A program made the position numbers and the translations under genes. From the NCBI RefSeq assembly GCF_002514725.1, contig NZ_NTLB01000002.1, positions 124,001 to 188,000 of the forward strand: 64,000 bases of DNA, in the 5' to 3' direction. Below, in pieces: positions 36,113 through 47,936 of this stretch (position 1 is the first letter of the stretch; every line of letters begins with the position of its first letter). This DNA comes from Mangrovitalea sediminis (GTDB lineage Bacteria; Pseudomonadota; Gammaproteobacteria; Pseudomonadales; Oleiphilaceae). Below the pieces are notes generated by a model. It was given only the letters and a program-made list of their open reading frames with translations. It ran no database searches and was not told where the DNA came from.

Positions 36113-36844
36113 GTGTCTCGTCTCGTTCTGTTGCTTTGCCTGTGTCTCGCCAGTGTATCTGCCTGGAGTGAGACGGCACGGGTCGCCGTCGCAGCCAACT
36201 TCGCCGGAGTCGCCAAGCAACTGGCTGCCCGGTACGAAAAAGTGTCGGGTAACCGGATCGAGCTGGTGCGGGGCAGCACGGGTAAACTCTATGCCCAGAT
36301 CGAACATGGCGCCCCCTATGACGTCTTCCTGGCAGCGGACATCCACCGCCCCAAATTGTTGGAGGCGGACGGTCACGGCAAGGCGGGTTCGCGTTTCACC
36401 TATGCCATCGGGCAATTGGCGTTATGGCAGCCGGGTGGAATGCATGCGCATGACACCCTTCTGCAACCGGGTCAGTGGCAGCTTCTGGCGATTGCCAATC
36501 CCAAGCTGGCACCTTATGGTCTTGCTGCGCAGCAAACCCTGGAAAAAATGCATCTCTGGCAGTCGGTAAAGGATCGTCTGGTGCTGGGCGAGAATATCAG
36601 TCAGGCCTACCAGTTTGTTGCATCCGGTGCGGCCAGCCTGGGCTTTATCGCGTTGAGCCATGCCCGTGCCAATCACCTGCCGGATTCATCACTCTGGATA
36701 GTGCCGGGCAGCATGCACGCGCCGATCGAGCAGCAGGCCGTACGTCTGACCGACAATACGGCGGGGCGCGACTTCCTGACGTTCCTGCAGAGTGCCAAGG
36801 CGCGTCCGATCATCGAGGCCGCCGGCTACAAGCTGCCGGACTGA
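36113..36844 (+). CDS. modA: ModA, molybdate-binding periplasmic protein
   Basis: A 243-residue binding protein with a signal peptide (residues 1-22, ending SAWSE). Family motifs are VAVAANFAGVAKQLAARYE, GSTGKLYAQIEHGAPYDVFLAAD with the Ser and Ala contacts for the oxyanion, and LGENISQAYQFVASGAASLGFIALS. The GTG at 36113 has AGGAGA upstream and begins the signal peptide. It leads modABC, 6 bases before modB. The operon supplies molybdate for molybdenum-cofactor enzymes. Confidence 0.92.
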   Translation: MSRLVLLLCLCLASVSAWSETARVAVAANFAGVAKQLAARYEKVSGNRIELVRGSTGKLYAQIEHGAPYDVFLAADIHRPKLLEADGHGKAGSRFTYAIGQLALWQPGGMHAHDTLLQPGQWQLLAIANPKLAPYGLAAQQTLEKMHLWQSVKDRLVLGENISQAYQFVASGAASLGFIALSHARANHLPDSSLWIVPGSMHAPIEQQAVRLTDNTAGRDFLTFLQSAKARPIIEAAGYKLPD

Positions 36845-36850
36845 TCACCG

Positions 36851-37522
36851 ATGGCCGATGCCGGCGCACTCTTCCTCAGCCTCAAGCTGGCGGGCCTGAC
36901 GACGCTGGTGCTGTTGTTGCTGGGGCTGCCGTTGGCCTGGTGGCTGGCGCGCAACCGGCATCCGGTCCGGGCCCTTATCGAAGCCGTCGTCGCCTTGCCG
37001 CTGGTGTTGCCGCCGACGGTGTTGGGATTTTACCTGCTGGTTGCATTCAGCCCGACCGGCAGCGTGGGGCATTGGATCGCGGCGCTCGGTGGCCCTCCGC
37101 TGGTGTTTTCTTTTACGGGACTGGTGGTCGGTTCCTGCCTCTATTCGCTGCCATTTATGGTTCAACCCCTGCAAACCCAGTTCGCTGCCCTCGATAGACG
37201 GTCGCTGGAGGCCGCGGCAACCCTCGGGGCAGCACCGCTGGACCGCTTCTTTTCGGTGATCCTGCCCCAGTCCCGAGGCGGCTTGCTGACAGCCTGTGTC
37301 TTGACGTTTGCCCATACGCTGGGCGAGTTCGGCGTGGTGCTGATGATCGGCGGCAATATACCGGGGCAGACCCGCGTCGCCAGCATTGCGATTTTCGATC
37401 AGGTGGAGGGCCTCAATTACGCGGCGGCCAATCATCTGTCGCTGATCCTGCTTGGCGTGTCGTTCGGCTTGCTGTTGGCGGTTTATCTGCTGAAACGACG
37501 TTGGTCTGAGGCGATGTCATGA
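36851..37522 (+). CDS. modB: ModB, molybdate ABC transporter permease
   Basis: A 223-residue inner-membrane permease with about five helices. It shows LPLVLPPTVLGFYLLVAFSP and the ABC loop LEAAATLGAAPLDRFFSVILPQSRGGLL, in which the EAA motif contacts ModC. The length fits ModB. The stop codon overlaps the modC start (ATGA), so the two are translationally coupled. Confidence 0.94.
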   Translation: MADAGALFLSLKLAGLTTLVLLLLGLPLAWWLARNRHPVRALIEAVVALPLVLPPTVLGFYLLVAFSPTGSVGHWIAALGGPPLVFSFTGLVVGSCLYSLPFMVQPLQTQFAALDRRSLEAAATLGAAPLDRFFSVILPQSRGGLLTACVLTFAHTLGEFGVVLMIGGNIPGQTRVASIAIFDQVEGLNYAAANHLSLILLGVSFGLLLAVYLLKRRWSEAMS

Positions 37523-38595
37523 CGCTCGATTTCGCCATCCGTTTGCGGCAGGGGAACTTTCAGTTGGAGGCTGTTGGACAGGTGCCCCGGGGCGGGATTA
37601 CGGCATTGATCGGCCCTTCCGGGGCGGGTAAGTCCACCTTGCTGCGGGTGCTGGCGGGATTGGAAACCCGTGCAACCGGCCATATTCGCCTGGGGGATGA
37701 AACCTGGTTGTCGGCGGAGCAGCAGGTGCCGGCGCACCGGCGTCGCGTTGGTCTGGTGTTTCAGGACGGCGCCCTGCTGCCGCACCTGACGGTAGCCGGT
37801 AACCTCGACTATGCACTCAAGCGCGCCCAAAAACCCCGTCTGGCAAGGAACGAGGCGATATCGTTGACCGGCATCCGGAATCTGCTGGAACAGCGGCCCT
37901 CCCAGCTATCGGGCGGGCAGCGGCAGCGTGTCGCTCTTGCCCGCAGTCTCGTCACTGACGCCAGCGTCCTGTTGCTCGATGAACCCCTTTCGGCGCTGGA
38001 TCAGCAGGCCCGTCAGCCGTTGATCGCAATTTTGCGCCAGTTACCGACGCGGGTGGGTATTCCGGTGCTCTATGTCAGTCACAGCCTGGAGGAGGTCGGC
38101 CTGCTGGCGGATCATGCGTTGTTGATCGAGGCGGGGCGCATTTGTGCGTCAGGTGGGCTGCGACCGTTACTGACTGATCTGGAACAATCCCAGGCCCGGC
38201 TGCCCCATGCGCTCACGCCGATTGATGGAAGCATCCGTTCCCATGATGTGGCTGATGGTCTGACGGCTATCGCCTGGGGCCGGGAAACGCTCTGGATTCC
38301 CCGTGTTGGCGGCGAACCGGGGGATGGCGTGCGCTTATTGCTGCATGCCCGGGATTTGAGCCTGGCCCTGGAACGGCCGAGCGACAGCAGTATTCTCAAC
38401 AGCGTGCCTGTGCAGGTCCTGGATTGGTATGACCATGGCAACGGACAGTGCACGGTCCGCCTGGAGACCGAGACCGGTGCCTTGCTCGCCCGGATTACCC
38501 GGCGCTCGGCACGCCTGCTCGATCTCCACCCCGGCCAGTTACTGTTTGCTTTGATAAAGTCGGTGGCACTGCCGGAGATGCCGGTCGAGGACTAG
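37519..38595 (+). CDS. modC: ModC, molybdate ABC transporter ATPase
   Basis: A 358-residue ATPase. Walker A is GPSGAGKST, the signature LSGGQRQRVALARSL, Walker B VLLLDEPLSALD, and the switch His lies in YVSHSLEEV. The last 70 residues are a TOBE/Mop domain that binds molybdate (for example ILNSVPVQVLDWYDHGNGQCTVRLE). It completes modABC. No ModE box or modE gene is visible in the window. Confidence 0.95.
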   Translation: MTLDFAIRLRQGNFQLEAVGQVPRGGITALIGPSGAGKSTLLRVLAGLETRATGHIRLGDETWLSAEQQVPAHRRRVGLVFQDGALLPHLTVAGNLDYALKRAQKPRLARNEAISLTGIRNLLEQRPSQLSGGQRQRVALARSLVTDASVLLLDEPLSALDQQARQPLIAILRQLPTRVGIPVLYVSHSLEEVGLLADHALLIEAGRICASGGLRPLLTDLEQSQARLPHALTPIDGSIRSHDVADGLTAIAWGRETLWIPRVGGEPGDGVRLLLHARDLSLALERPSDSSILNSVPVQVLDWYDHGNGQCTVRLETETGALLARITRRSARLLDLHPGQLLFALIKSVALPEMPVED

Positions 38596-38778
38596 GCCAG
38601 GCGGCGCCGCGGGCGTCGAAGGCTGCTCCAGATCATGCGATGTCTTGGCTAAACATAAAGCCCTCTACACTTGACCCCGATTTGTTCGTATCCTGCCAGT
38701 TAGGAAACACAGAATTCATGGGCCAGTGGGCCCGTTTCTCCGGCTATCGTGCGTCCCAATCCTCAGAAGGAGCTTTCC

Positions 38779-41739
38779 GTGACAGCCCCGGCGACCCGTC
38801 CCCGCAAACCGATCTATCGCATGGTTTCGTTCTGGCTGTCACTGCTGATGATTCTCTATGCCCTCGTCGGTTTTGTCATTGTGCCCTGGTGGCTCAAGCA
38901 GCAGTTGCCGAAACAGTTGCAGGAGCAGCTCGGCTGGCAGTCGCAGGTGAGCGACATCTACTTCGATCCGTTTGGGTTAACGCTGGAGATCGATAACCTG
39001 CAGGCGAAGGATGCCCAGGGTGCAGAGGTGGTCGCCTTCAAGCGGTTGTTCGTCAACCTGTCTTTCTGGTCGCTGTTTCGAGGTGTGATCGATTTTGACG
39101 ATATCCAACTGGATCAGCCGTTTGTCCGTCTCGATCTGCTCAAGCATTACCAGCTGAACCTGGTGCGGGATTGGCAGCAGCGGCACCCGACTACGACGGA
39201 TAAAGCACCGTCCAAGGAGGCTGGGTCGCCGCCGCCACTCTTGCTGTCGCACATCGAGATCAAGGGCGGGCATATCAAGCTTCGGGATTTCAGTCAGGCC
39301 AAGCCAGCGGAGTTCAATGTCGCCCCGATCGATCTCAGCCTGAACAATATCGGCACGCTGGACAAGACGGGTGATGCTGAAAACGCCGGCCACTACCAGC
39401 TGTCGGCGAAGATCGGCGAAAAACAGTCGCTGCAATGGGAGGGATCGCTGAATCTGCTGCCGTTCCAGTCCCAGGGCAAACTCAAGCTGGAGCATATCGA
39501 TCAGGCGACTATCTGGCATTTTGCTGCGGCCTATGCGCCCTATCATCTGGCGGCCGGCGATGTGTCGGTGACAACGGGTTACAACCTGGATATCGGCAAT
39601 CGTTTCAATATCAGTACTCATGACGGCAGTGTCGAGCTGAACAATGTAGCGGTGGGGCTGATCGGCGATGCCACGGCTGATGCCCCCCAAAACACCTTGC
39701 TGAAGGCTGCTAACATCAAGGTCAGCGGCATTCATTTTGACCTGGACCAACAGCAGCTCGGCATTGCCGACATTGCCGCCCAGGATCTCGACATCGCTTT
39801 GCGTCGCGACAAAACGGGTGCGCTGAATGTGATGCGTCCGTTCCAGTCCTCGGGCGACGATAAGCCGGCCAATCCGGCGGGCGGCGGCAGCGCCGCTTTT
39901 CGTTGGTCTATCCAGCACATCGGCCTGAAACACAGTCAGGTAAGCTGGTACGACGGTACCCTGACGCACCCGGATACCATCACCCTGAGCGATATTTCCG
40001 CCGAGGCGGGTGGTCTGAGCGACAAGCTGGACAGCCCTATCAACTACAGCCTGCAATTGCAGCCGGGTACCCAGGGTAGCTTGCAGGTGACCGGCGATGT
40101 CACGCCGCAACCTTTCACCCTATCGAGCAAGATCCGCCTGGATCAGATGGCGCTGGCGGGGGTGCAGGGCTACCTGCAGCAGTCGGTTGCCATGAAAGTG
40201 AAGGACGGCACGGCCAGCTTCAGCGGTGAACTCAACCTGGGGCAGAAAGATAACAAGCTGAGCGGGACCCTGTCCGGCGATGCCAGTGTCGACCAACTGG
40301 CGACCCAGACCCTTGCCGACGGACAACCCCTGGTGGACTGGCAAAAGCTGGCGATCAACCAGATCCAGTTCAACCTGCAGCCGCTGGTTTTCCATGTCGG
40401 CCAGGTGCAGTTGACCGAGCCGACAGCGCACATCATTCGCCTCAACGACAAGCAGACCAACCTGGATGAATTGGCGGTAGCTTCTGCCGCGCCCGCCAAG
40501 GCCGCCCCGGCCCCGGCGGCGCAGAAGGATACGTCCGAAGCCGGTCCCTGGCCGGTGCTCCGCATCGATCATATTGCCCTGCAGAAGGGGCAGGTGGATC
40601 TCGAGGACCGCTCCATGAAACCGGCGGTCAACACGCGGTTGCATGATCTCAACGGCACCATTACCGGCCTGACGAACGTGCGACCGGAAAAGGCGAAGCT
40701 CGATCTGAAAGGCCTGCTGGGGGATTACGGGCAACTCAACGTCAATGGGGAACTGGGGGCCATCGGCAAACAGAGCACGACCCAGTTCACGGTTAAGGCG
40801 GACAACATTTCCCTGCCGCCGTTATCACCCTATTTCGGCCGTTATCTCGGTTATCAGGTCGCCAACGGCAAGCTGGCGCTGTCCCTCGACTATAAGATCG
40901 AAGGAAAGCATCTGGAGTCCAGTAACCGGGTAAACCTGGACCAGCTCGACCTGGGGGCGGCGACGGACAGCCCCGACGCGGTGAAGGCGCCGGTCAAGCT
41001 GGGATTGGCACTGTTAAGGAACCGCGATGGCGTCATCGATATGAATATTCCGGTGAGTGGCGATCTCGACGATCCCAGTTTCAGCGTCAGTAGCGTTGTC
41101 CTGCATGCGTTCGTCAACCTGATCGTGCGTGCCGCCACGACACCCTTCGCGGTTCTCGGCACCCTTACCGATCTGGCCGGCCTGACCGGGGACGAACTCA
41201 GTCATGCCCGGTTCGAGCCTGGCAGTGCTCAGATTCCGGAAAGCGAACAGAAGAAGTTGAAAGGTCTCGCCGAGGCCCTCGCCAAGCGACCGCAACTGAT
41301 CCTCAATATCAGCGGTGGCGTGGCTCCTGCGGCGGACAGGATCGGTTTGGGACGGGCCCGGATCATGGGCGACTTGGATCAGCAACTCGGTGCAGATGCC
41401 GCATTGGGTGATCGAATCAAGGCGCTGGAAAGTCGCTTGCGCAGCCAGCAGGGCGCTGCAGCACTCGCCGCCTTGGAAAAGGCATCAGGGGTTGCCGGCG
41501 CGGAGCGGTTGCAGAGTACGGCTTGGGAAAATGCCTTGCTTGACGCGCTCGCCAAGACGCAGAAACTCCCCGCCGATGCGCTGACCAAACTGGCCAATGC
41601 CCGGGCGCAAAGCCTGCAGCACGCACTGGTGACGCAGTACCAGGCGCCACCCAAACAGCTGTTCGTCAAGTCGCCGGAGATGTCGGCGAAGTTTGAACAG
41701 GGCAAAGTCGTCCTCGGCTTCTCCATGGGGACTCGTTGA
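38779..41739 (+). CDS. DUF748 / AsmA-like envelope protein
   Basis: A 986-residue protein anchored by one N-terminal membrane helix ([19 protein letters not shown]) with a very long periplasmic part. It matches DUF748, related to the AsmA family, with repeated beta-rich blocks such as [33 protein letters not shown]-like segments and TVHVGQVQL-like strands, and ends in [22 protein letters not shown] followed by an Ala-rich helix. AsmA-like proteins help lipid transport or outer-membrane assembly. The GTG at 38779 has AAGGAG 6 bases upstream. It precedes a giant kinase by 32 bases; co-transcription is likely. Confidence 0.8.
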   Translation: MTAPATRPRKPIYRMVSFWLSLLMILYALVGFVIVPWWLKQQLPKQLQEQLGWQSQVSDIYFDPFGLTLEIDNLQAKDAQGAEVVAFKRLFVNLSFWSLFRGVIDFDDIQLDQPFVRLDLLKHYQLNLVRDWQQRHPTTTDKAPSKEAGSPPPLLLSHIEIKGGHIKLRDFSQAKPAEFNVAPIDLSLNNIGTLDKTGDAENAGHYQLSAKIGEKQSLQWEGSLNLLPFQSQGKLKLEHIDQATIWHFAAAYAPYHLAAGDVSVTTGYNLDIGNRFNISTHDGSVELNNVAVGLIGDATADAPQNTLLKAANIKVSGIHFDLDQQQLGIADIAAQDLDIALRRDKTGALNVMRPFQSSGDDKPANPAGGGSAAFRWSIQHIGLKHSQVSWYDGTLTHPDTITLSDISAEAGGLSDKLDSPINYSLQLQPGTQGSLQVTGDVTPQPFTLSSKIRLDQMALAGVQGYLQQSVAMKVKDGTASFSGELNLGQKDNKLSGTLSGDASVDQLATQTLADGQPLVDWQKLAINQIQFNLQPLVFHVGQVQLTEPTAHIIRLNDKQTNLDELAVASAAPAKAAPAPAAQKDTSEAGPWPVLRIDHIALQKGQVDLEDRSMKPAVNTRLHDLNGTITGLTNVRPEKAKLDLKGLLGDYGQLNVNGELGAIGKQSTTQFTVKADNISLPPLSPYFGRYLGYQVANGKLALSLDYKIEGKHLESSNRVNLDQLDLGAATDSPDAVKAPVKLGLALLRNRDGVIDMNIPVSGDLDDPSFSVSSVVLHAFVNLIVRAATTPFAVLGTLTDLAGLTGDELSHARFEPGSAQIPESEQKKLKGLAEALAKRPQLILNISGGVAPAADRIGLGRARIMGDLDQQLGADAALGDRIKALESRLRSQQGAAALAALEKASGVAGAERLQSTAWENALLDALAKTQKLPADALTKLANARAQSLQHALVTQYQAPPKQLFVKSPEMSAKFEQGKVVLGFSMGTR

Positions 41740-41771
41740 ACCGGGGCGACAGACCACGCGGAAGGATGGCT

Positions 41772-44700
41772 ATGCGACCAGGACGGCTGCGTTATCGCAT
41801 CATGTTGGCGACCTTGGTCCCGGTCGCCCTCATCTTTGTCCTGCTGCTGTCCTTTCAGCTCATCGAAGGCCGTCGGCAGGTGCGGCAGGAGAATGTGGCG
41901 CAGCTCGAGCACCGGGCCGACCGTGCGGCGAAGCATCTGGATGGCCTCTTGTTCAGGACCGCCCAAAGCACGCGGGAACTGGCCGAGCTGATCAAGGCCA
42001 ATCCCCAGCAATCCCCCGATCAGCTCTACCTGCTGCTGCGTAATCACCTGGAGCACACGGATGACGTGCTCTACGCGATGGCGGTGGCGTTTGCGCCCCA
42101 TGCCTATCACGACCGCCGCCTGTTTGCCCCCTACGTGCGTCGCTCGCAGGCTGGCACGGTCAGCCTCGATCTGGTCGCCACCGATATCGACTACACGGCT
42201 CCCCGCTTCGATTGGTACCACGTCCCGGCGGACACCCTGCGTCCCTACTGGAGCAAACCCTATTTCGAGCGGTCCGCCGGCCAGGTGGTGATGGTCACCT
42301 ATGCCTATCCGCTGGTCGTGGATGGTCAGTTGCTGGGGGTGATCACCGCCGATATCAATGTGCAGGAGCTGGCGGAAGCCCTGGACCTGGACCCAGCCAG
42401 CTTTTACCTGACCACCAGCGACGGCCAGTACATCTACAACCCTGATCCGCTGAAGATCATGAACAGCAATCTGCAGTCGGACCAGCTGTTCAGCGACCAC
42501 TTCCATTTCTTTGACCGGTCATTGAGCGCCAGCCCAGGCTTCCAGGCGGTGGAGACGAGCGATGGCAACATGTTGTGGACTGCCCATGCGCCGGTGCCGC
42601 TGCCTGACTGGCGGTTGCTGGTTACCCAATCCAGGGCGGTGGTCTACGCACCGATTCGACATGAGATGCATACCGCGCTGGCGGGCCTGCTGATTCTTTT
42701 GGTGGGGGCGGCGCTGGCCGTCTTCTTTGCCGCACGCCGGGTATCGCGGCCCCTGGAATCCCTGCGCCTCAGTGTGGAGCGGATGCGTGCCGGGGATTGG
42801 GATACGGCGATCCCCGTCGATAGGGGTAGCGTGGAAGTGCGTAGCCTGGCGGAAACCCTGTCGCAGATGGCGCAGGAGCTTAAAGGGCGCGAGGAAAGTA
42901 TTCTCGATGCCCGTGGCCAGCGTTTTTCCGCGCTGCTGGAAGGCCTGGTGAAGCATTTCTTCTACTTTCAGATGGGGCCGGGCGGCAGCATCCTTACCGT
43001 GACGCCAACGGTCGCCAGCGTGCTGGGCTATTCCCCGAAAGAGTTCCAGCACCTGTATCCGCGTCTGTTCACGCCGAATCCGATCAACGGTGACAATCTG
43101 CGTTACACGGAGTTGGCGCTCAGTGGAAAGACCACGCCGTTACATACCATCGAGATGCGCGATGCCGATGGCCAGACCCATGAGCTGCAACTGGCACTGC
43201 GTCCGATCTGTGCCAGCGACGGACAGGTCCTGGCGGTGGAAGCCCTGGTCACCGACGTGACCGAGCTGGCATCGGTCGCGCGCTGGTTCCAGCACCTGCT
43301 GGAAGCGACGCCGGACGCGATGGTGATCTGCGACGATCAGGGACGCATCGAATACCTCAACGAGCGGGCCCGCAGCCTGTTCGGTTATGCGCCGGAGACC
43401 CTGCGCGGCCAGGCTTTCATGACGCTGATATCCGATCGTTGTGAGGCCGGCTGCCGGGCGACACTGGATCAGGTGTTGACGCGGCCACTCGATGCGCAGG
43501 TCAGCACGGGGCTGGAAATTCCCGGTCGGCGCCAGGACGGCAGCGAATTCATCATGGAAGTCAGTTGGGCGGTCGCCCGGCAGACGACGGATCGTCGTCC
43601 CAAGGTGCTGGTGGCCATGCGGGATATCAGCGACAAGAAGGCGGCGGAGACGGAATTGCGGCGGCAGGAGCAGCAGTTTCGCACGCTGGTCCAGAACACG
43701 CCGGGCGCCATATACCGTGCTGACCTGGAGGCTCCACCGCGCATCCGCTTTATCAGCGACGTGATCGAAAACCTGGTGGGCGAACGGGCGGAGGCACTGA
43801 TCGGACAGCCCCTGTCACAACTGCACCAGTGGATAGAGCGCGAAGACCGGGACACCGTCGAACGGACCCTACAGCAGGCCATCGAAACCCGGTCGACCTA
43901 TTACGTCCAGTACCGCATCCAGCGCCGGGACGGCGCCAGGCGCTGGATCAGCGAGCGGGGGCAGGTCTCGGCGGATAGCGAGGGACGGGCCGCCAGCCTG
44001 GACGGCCTGATGATGGACATCACCGAACCGAAGGAGGCCAACGAACGGATCGAGCTGGCCAAGAAGCGCCTGCAGGAAATCGCCGACTCCGTGCCCGGGA
44101 CGGTCTTTCAGTTGGAGCAGCAGACAGACAAGGCGTTGAAGGTGACCTTCCTCAGCAACGGCGTGATCCGTACTCACGGCATCCGGCGCGAGCTGGCGAT
44201 TGCCCAGCCCGACCTGATGCTGGCGGTCGTCGATGATGAAACCCGGCAACGGCTCATTACCCAATTCGCCGAGGCCGAAGGCCCGGTCAATGAAGAGGTG
44301 GAAGTCCGTCTGCCGGGTGGTTCCCGGCGCTGGCTGGGCTGTAGTGCACTGCCCTATCGGCAACGGGACGGACGGGTGCTTTGGAACGGTTACTGGGTCG
44401 ATATCAGCCGGCAAAAACGGGCAGAAGAGGAGCTGGCCCGGAGCGAGGCCTTTTTCCGCACCATCTTCGACCAGGCGGATGTGGGCCTGGTCAGTCTGGA
44501 TATCCGCGGCAATATCCAGCGGGCCAATCCCGCCTTCCAGCGGCTGTCCCGCTATTCGGGGGAGTCCCTGCAGCAGATGAACCTGCTGATGCTGATCCAT
44601 CCGGATGACCAGGATGCCATCAGCCGGCACCTGCAATCCATCGGCCAGGATGGTCAGTTGCACTTCAAGCAGGAGGTCCGCTTCCGGCGGCAGGACGGCA

Positions 44701-47042
44701 CTTTGCGCTGGGGGGATCTGCGGTTTACGGTCATGCGCAACCGTCAAGGCGAGCCCGATGAGTGTATCGCCATTATTGCCGATATCTCGGAGCAGCGGCG
44801 GGTGGCCATGGCCCTGGCAGAGGCCAAGCAGGCAGCGGATCAGGCCAGTCGCGCCAAGAGTGAGTTCCTGGCCAATATGAGCCATGAAATCCGTACGCCG
44901 ATGAATGCCATTATCGGTTTGACGCACCTGACCCAGCAAACGTCGCTGGATGCGCAACAGCGTAACTACATCGACAAGATCGATGGGGCTGCCCACAACC
45001 TGCTGGGCATCATCAATGATATTCTCGACTTCTCCAAAATCGAAGCTGGCCGTCTCGACCTGGAGAAGGTGACGTTCCGTCTCGATGATATCCTGACGCA
45101 GATCGGCGATCTTTTCGGACACCGGGCCGGTGAAAAGGGGCTTGAGCTGGTCTTCGTGGAAGAACCGGGGTTGCCACTGCAACTGGTGGGCGACCCCCTG
45201 CGCTTTTCACAGATACTGATTAACCTGGTGAGTAACGCCATCAAGTTCACTGACCAGGGTGAAATCGTCCTGAGTCTGCGAGCCCAGCAAAGGGATGCTG
45301 ACAGCCTTCTCCTCTATTGCAGTGTGCGTGACTCCGGTATCGGCATCTCGCCTGAGCAGCAGCAGCGCCTGTTCCGGTCATTCAGTCAGGCTGACGGGTC
45401 GACCACCCGGCAGTTCGGCGGTACCGGATTGGGGCTGGCGATTTGCCGGCAGCTGGTGACGATGATGGGCGGCGAAATCGGCGTCGAGAGCACGCCCGGT
45501 GAGGGAAGCACTTTCCATTTCACCGCCCGCATGGGCATTGCCGAAGGCAGCTTGATCGACGCTATGCCGCTCAATGTGCTGGAAGGGTTGCCGGTGCTGG
45601 TGGTGGATGACAACGAAACCGCCCGTGACAACCTGCGCGACATCCTGGAAAGTTTCGACCTGAAGGTTGTGATGGCAGCCTCGGGTGAGGAGGCTCTACA
45701 CCAACTGGCGGTGGCGGAGCCGCCGATTCGGCTGGTGCTGATGGACTGGCGCATGCCGGGGCTGGATGGCGTCGAAACGGCGAGACGAATACAACGTAGC
45801 GGTACGGCACCGGAGGCGCCGGTTATTATCATGGTATCGGCCTATGATCAGAGTGATGCCCTGAGTGAGGCCCAGGCGGTAGGTATCCATCACTTCGTGC
45901 CCAAGCCGTTGAGCCCATCGACCTTGCTCGACAGCGTGTTGCAGGCGTTGGGGCATTCGGTGCGGCGTCAAGGTGACGACCACCTGATGCCGATCCTCTC
46001 GGACCAGCAGCTGTCCCACCTGGAGGGGCGGCGTGTGTTGTTGGTCGAAGACAACGATATCAATCAGGAAGTGGCTGCTGCACTGCTGGGCGAAATCGGT
46101 CTCAAGGTGGATCTTGCCGAAAATGGCCGCGAAGCGGTCGACAGCGCCCTGGAGGGGCATTACGAGCTGGTGCTGATGGATTGCCAGATGCCGGTGATGG
46201 ATGGCTATCAGGCGACGGCTGAGATTCGGCGTCGCCTTGGCGAGCAGGCACCGCCGATTGTGGCCATGACCGCCAATGCCCTGGCTGACGATCGCGAAGT
46301 CTCGCTGGCTGCGGGCATGGTCGATCATGTCGCCAAACCCATAGACATTGCCCAACTGCATCGGGTCATTTGGCGTTGGCTGGGGACCGAGGCAATTCCC
46401 GAGGTACATGCGGCACCGGCGCCGAAGCCCTCCCGCGCGGATGGTCCTGTGCTCGACCGTCGCCGCGGGATCGCACTGCTGGGCGGCGATGAGCGTGCCT
46501 ACAATCAATTGCTGCAGCTATTCCGTGCTCGGCAGGCGGATGCCATGGCACAGTTGCAGGCCGCGCTCGATGCTGGCGACGCCGAACTGGCTCAGCGGCT
46601 GGCCCATACCCTGAAAGGCCTGGCCGGTAACCTGGGTGCGGGAGCCCTGCAACGGTCTGCTGCGCGGCTGGAAAAGTCGCTGCAGCAGCGGACAGCGTCG
46701 GATCAGGAGCTTCGGGACGTGGCGAACGCGCATCGGGCGGTCCTTGATGCCATCGACGCCGCAGACCTGAAGCCGGTGGAGAAAACCGTACGGAAGGCGA
46801 CGTTGACCGACGATGAACTGCTGTCCGGGCTGCGGCAACTACGGCAGCTTCTGGCGGAATACGACGGAGCTGCCGTCAATGCCCTGCATGCCCTGGCGGC
46901 GGACCTCGATGCCCGCAATGTTGCGGACGATCGACTCCAGCTACAGCGTGCCTTGGAAAGTTACGATTTCGATGCGGCTATCGAGCATGTCGATGGGCTT
47001 CTCGATACCCTGGCGAGGGGTGGCCGGACAAGCGCCGAATAG
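41772..47042 (+). CDS. Giant hybrid sensor histidine kinase with dCache, five PAS, two receivers and HPt
   Basis: A 1756-residue inner-membrane sensor. Order: membrane helix about 10-32; periplasmic dCache domain about 40-295; helix about 302-322; HAMP about 325-375; five PAS-like domains (about 380-497, 502-620, 633-755, 764-880 and 892-1010); HisKA with autophosphorylated His1038 in [11 protein letters not shown]; HATPase with [12 protein letters not shown]; receivers with Asp1325 (LMDWRMPG) and Asp1470 ([11 protein letters not shown]); HPt with His1612 in [11 protein letters not shown]; and a Leu-rich helical tail. It encodes a full phosphorelay except the final regulator. The ATG at 41772 has GGAAGG 6 bases upstream; a TTG at 41736 and an ATG at 41766 are less well placed. 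Ligand unknown. Confidence 0.9.
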   Translation: MRPGRLRYRIMLATLVPVALIFVLLLSFQLIEGRRQVRQENVAQLEHRADRAAKHLDGLLFRTAQSTRELAELIKANPQQSPDQLYLLLRNHLEHTDDVLYAMAVAFAPHAYHDRRLFAPYVRRSQAGTVSLDLVATDIDYTAPRFDWYHVPADTLRPYWSKPYFERSAGQVVMVTYAYPLVVDGQLLGVITADINVQELAEALDLDPASFYLTTSDGQYIYNPDPLKIMNSNLQSDQLFSDHFHFFDRSLSASPGFQAVETSDGNMLWTAHAPVPLPDWRLLVTQSRAVVYAPIRHEMHTALAGLLILLVGAALAVFFAARRVSRPLESLRLSVERMRAGDWDTAIPVDRGSVEVRSLAETLSQMAQELKGREESILDARGQRFSALLEGLVKHFFYFQMGPGGSILTVTPTVASVLGYSPKEFQHLYPRLFTPNPINGDNLRYTELALSGKTTPLHTIEMRDADGQTHELQLALRPICASDGQVLAVEALVTDVTELASVARWFQHLLEATPDAMVICDDQGRIEYLNERARSLFGYAPETLRGQAFMTLISDRCEAGCRATLDQVLTRPLDAQVSTGLEIPGRRQDGSEFIMEVSWAVARQTTDRRPKVLVAMRDISDKKAAETELRRQEQQFRTLVQNTPGAIYRADLEAPPRIRFISDVIENLVGERAEALIGQPLSQLHQWIEREDRDTVERTLQQAIETRSTYYVQYRIQRRDGARRWISERGQVSADSEGRAASLDGLMMDITEPKEANERIELAKKRLQEIADSVPGTVFQLEQQTDKALKVTFLSNGVIRTHGIRRELAIAQPDLMLAVVDDETRQRLITQFAEAEGPVNEEVEVRLPGGSRRWLGCSALPYRQRDGRVLWNGYWVDISRQKRAEEELARSEAFFRTIFDQADVGLVSLDIRGNIQRANPAFQRLSRYSGESLQQMNLLMLIHPDDQDAISRHLQSIGQDGQLHFKQEVRFRRQDGTLRWGDLRFTVMRNRQGEPDECIAIIADISEQRRVAMALAEAKQAADQASRAKSEFLANMSHEIRTPMNAIIGLTHLTQQTSLDAQQRNYIDKIDGAAHNLLGIINDILDFSKIEAGRLDLEKVTFRLDDILTQIGDLFGHRAGEKGLELVFVEEPGLPLQLVGDPLRFSQILINLVSNAIKFTDQGEIVLSLRAQQRDADSLLLYCSVRDSGIGISPEQQQRLFRSFSQADGSTTRQFGGTGLGLAICRQLVTMMGGEIGVESTPGEGSTFHFTARMGIAEGSLIDAMPLNVLEGLPVLVVDDNETARDNLRDILESFDLKVVMAASGEEALHQLAVAEPPIRLVLMDWRMPGLDGVETARRIQRSGTAPEAPVIIMVSAYDQSDALSEAQAVGIHHFVPKPLSPSTLLDSVLQALGHSVRRQGDDHLMPILSDQQLSHLEGRRVLLVEDNDINQEVAAALLGEIGLKVDLAENGREAVDSALEGHYELVLMDCQMPVMDGYQATAEIRRRLGEQAPPIVAMTANALADDREVSLAAGMVDHVAKPIDIAQLHRVIWRWLGTEAIPEVHAAPAPKPSRADGPVLDRRRGIALLGGDERAYNQLLQLFRARQADAMAQLQAALDAGDAELAQRLAHTLKGLAGNLGAGALQRSAARLEKSLQQRTASDQELRDVANAHRAVLDAIDAADLKPVEKTVRKATLTDDELLSGLRQLRQLLAEYDGAAVNALHALAADLDARNVADDRLQLQRALESYDFDAAIEHVDGLLDTLARGGRTSAE

Positions 47043-47127
47043 TCACGCCAGGGTCTGCCGGTTGTGGTCTGCGTAGCCTGTTGTACAAACCAATAATCAG
47101 CGATTTGTGTGAGCGACGGGAGTGTCG

Positions 47128-47754
47128 ATGTCGAAAAGAGAAGCGGTTTCAGCAAAGCCTGCACGTCGCAGCCATTTCTTCGCCTATCTCGGTCGTTTGC
47201 GCTGGATACAGCGTTGGGGACTGATGCGTAATGCCATCGAAGAAAATGTGGCGACCCATTCCTGGGACGTCGCCGTACTCGCCCACGCACTGGCGGTGAT
47301 CCGCAATGAGGAATTCGGCGGCAACGTCGATGCCAACGCTGTGGTCACTGCCGCGCTCTATCACGACGCGGCGGAAGTGATTACGGGCGACATGCCGACG
47401 CCGGTCAAATACCATTCCCCGGTCATGCGGGCGGCATTTGGCGATATCGAGGACAAGGCCCAGGATGAGTTGCTGGCGTTGCTGCCGGAGACGTTGCGAG
47501 AGGCCTTTTTGCCGTACCTGAAAGAAAGCCAGTGGCCGGAGGAAACCCGGCAGTTGGTCAAGGCAGCTGACAGGCTGTCGGCCTACCTCAAGTGCCAATC
47601 GGAGATCCGTGCCGGCAACCGTGAATTCGATCATGCGGCGGATCAGATCCTGGCCCGTCTCAAGGAAGATGGGCTGCCGGAGGTACAGTATTTCCTCGAG
47701 GTTTTCGCCCCCGGCTACAGCAAGACCCTGGATCACCTGCTGGCCCGGGACTGA
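47128..47754 (+). CDS. yfbR: YfbR, 5'-deoxynucleotidase
   Basis: A 208-residue HD-domain phosphohydrolase that removes phosphate from deoxynucleoside 5'-monophosphates. The metal motifs are NVATHSWDVAVLAHAL and ALYHDAAEVITGDMPTPVKYH, followed by KAADRLSAYLKC, as in E. coli YfbR. The ATG at 47128 has GGGAG at good spacing. It stands alone, 85 bases after the kinase, convergent with queE. Confidence 0.93.
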   Translation: MSKREAVSAKPARRSHFFAYLGRLRWIQRWGLMRNAIEENVATHSWDVAVLAHALAVIRNEEFGGNVDANAVVTAALYHDAAEVITGDMPTPVKYHSPVMRAAFGDIEDKAQDELLALLPETLREAFLPYLKESQWPEETRQLVKAADRLSAYLKCQSEIRAGNREFDHAADQILARLKEDGLPEVQYFLEVFAPGYSKTLDHLLARD

Positions 47755-47936
47755 GGCTGCGGTTGTGGCGTCACCGATGCCGGAAAGCCGGATGAGGGTA
47801 CCCTGGTGTTCGACAGCGCTCGATCGTTCCGCAGTGGCAGTGCGATCATGCGGTCGCTTAACGGAGGGATCAGACCAGTTATGGGTTCGCCTTATCCCTG
47901 TCGATAGCCGTTGACAAAACAGCGTCGATATTAACG

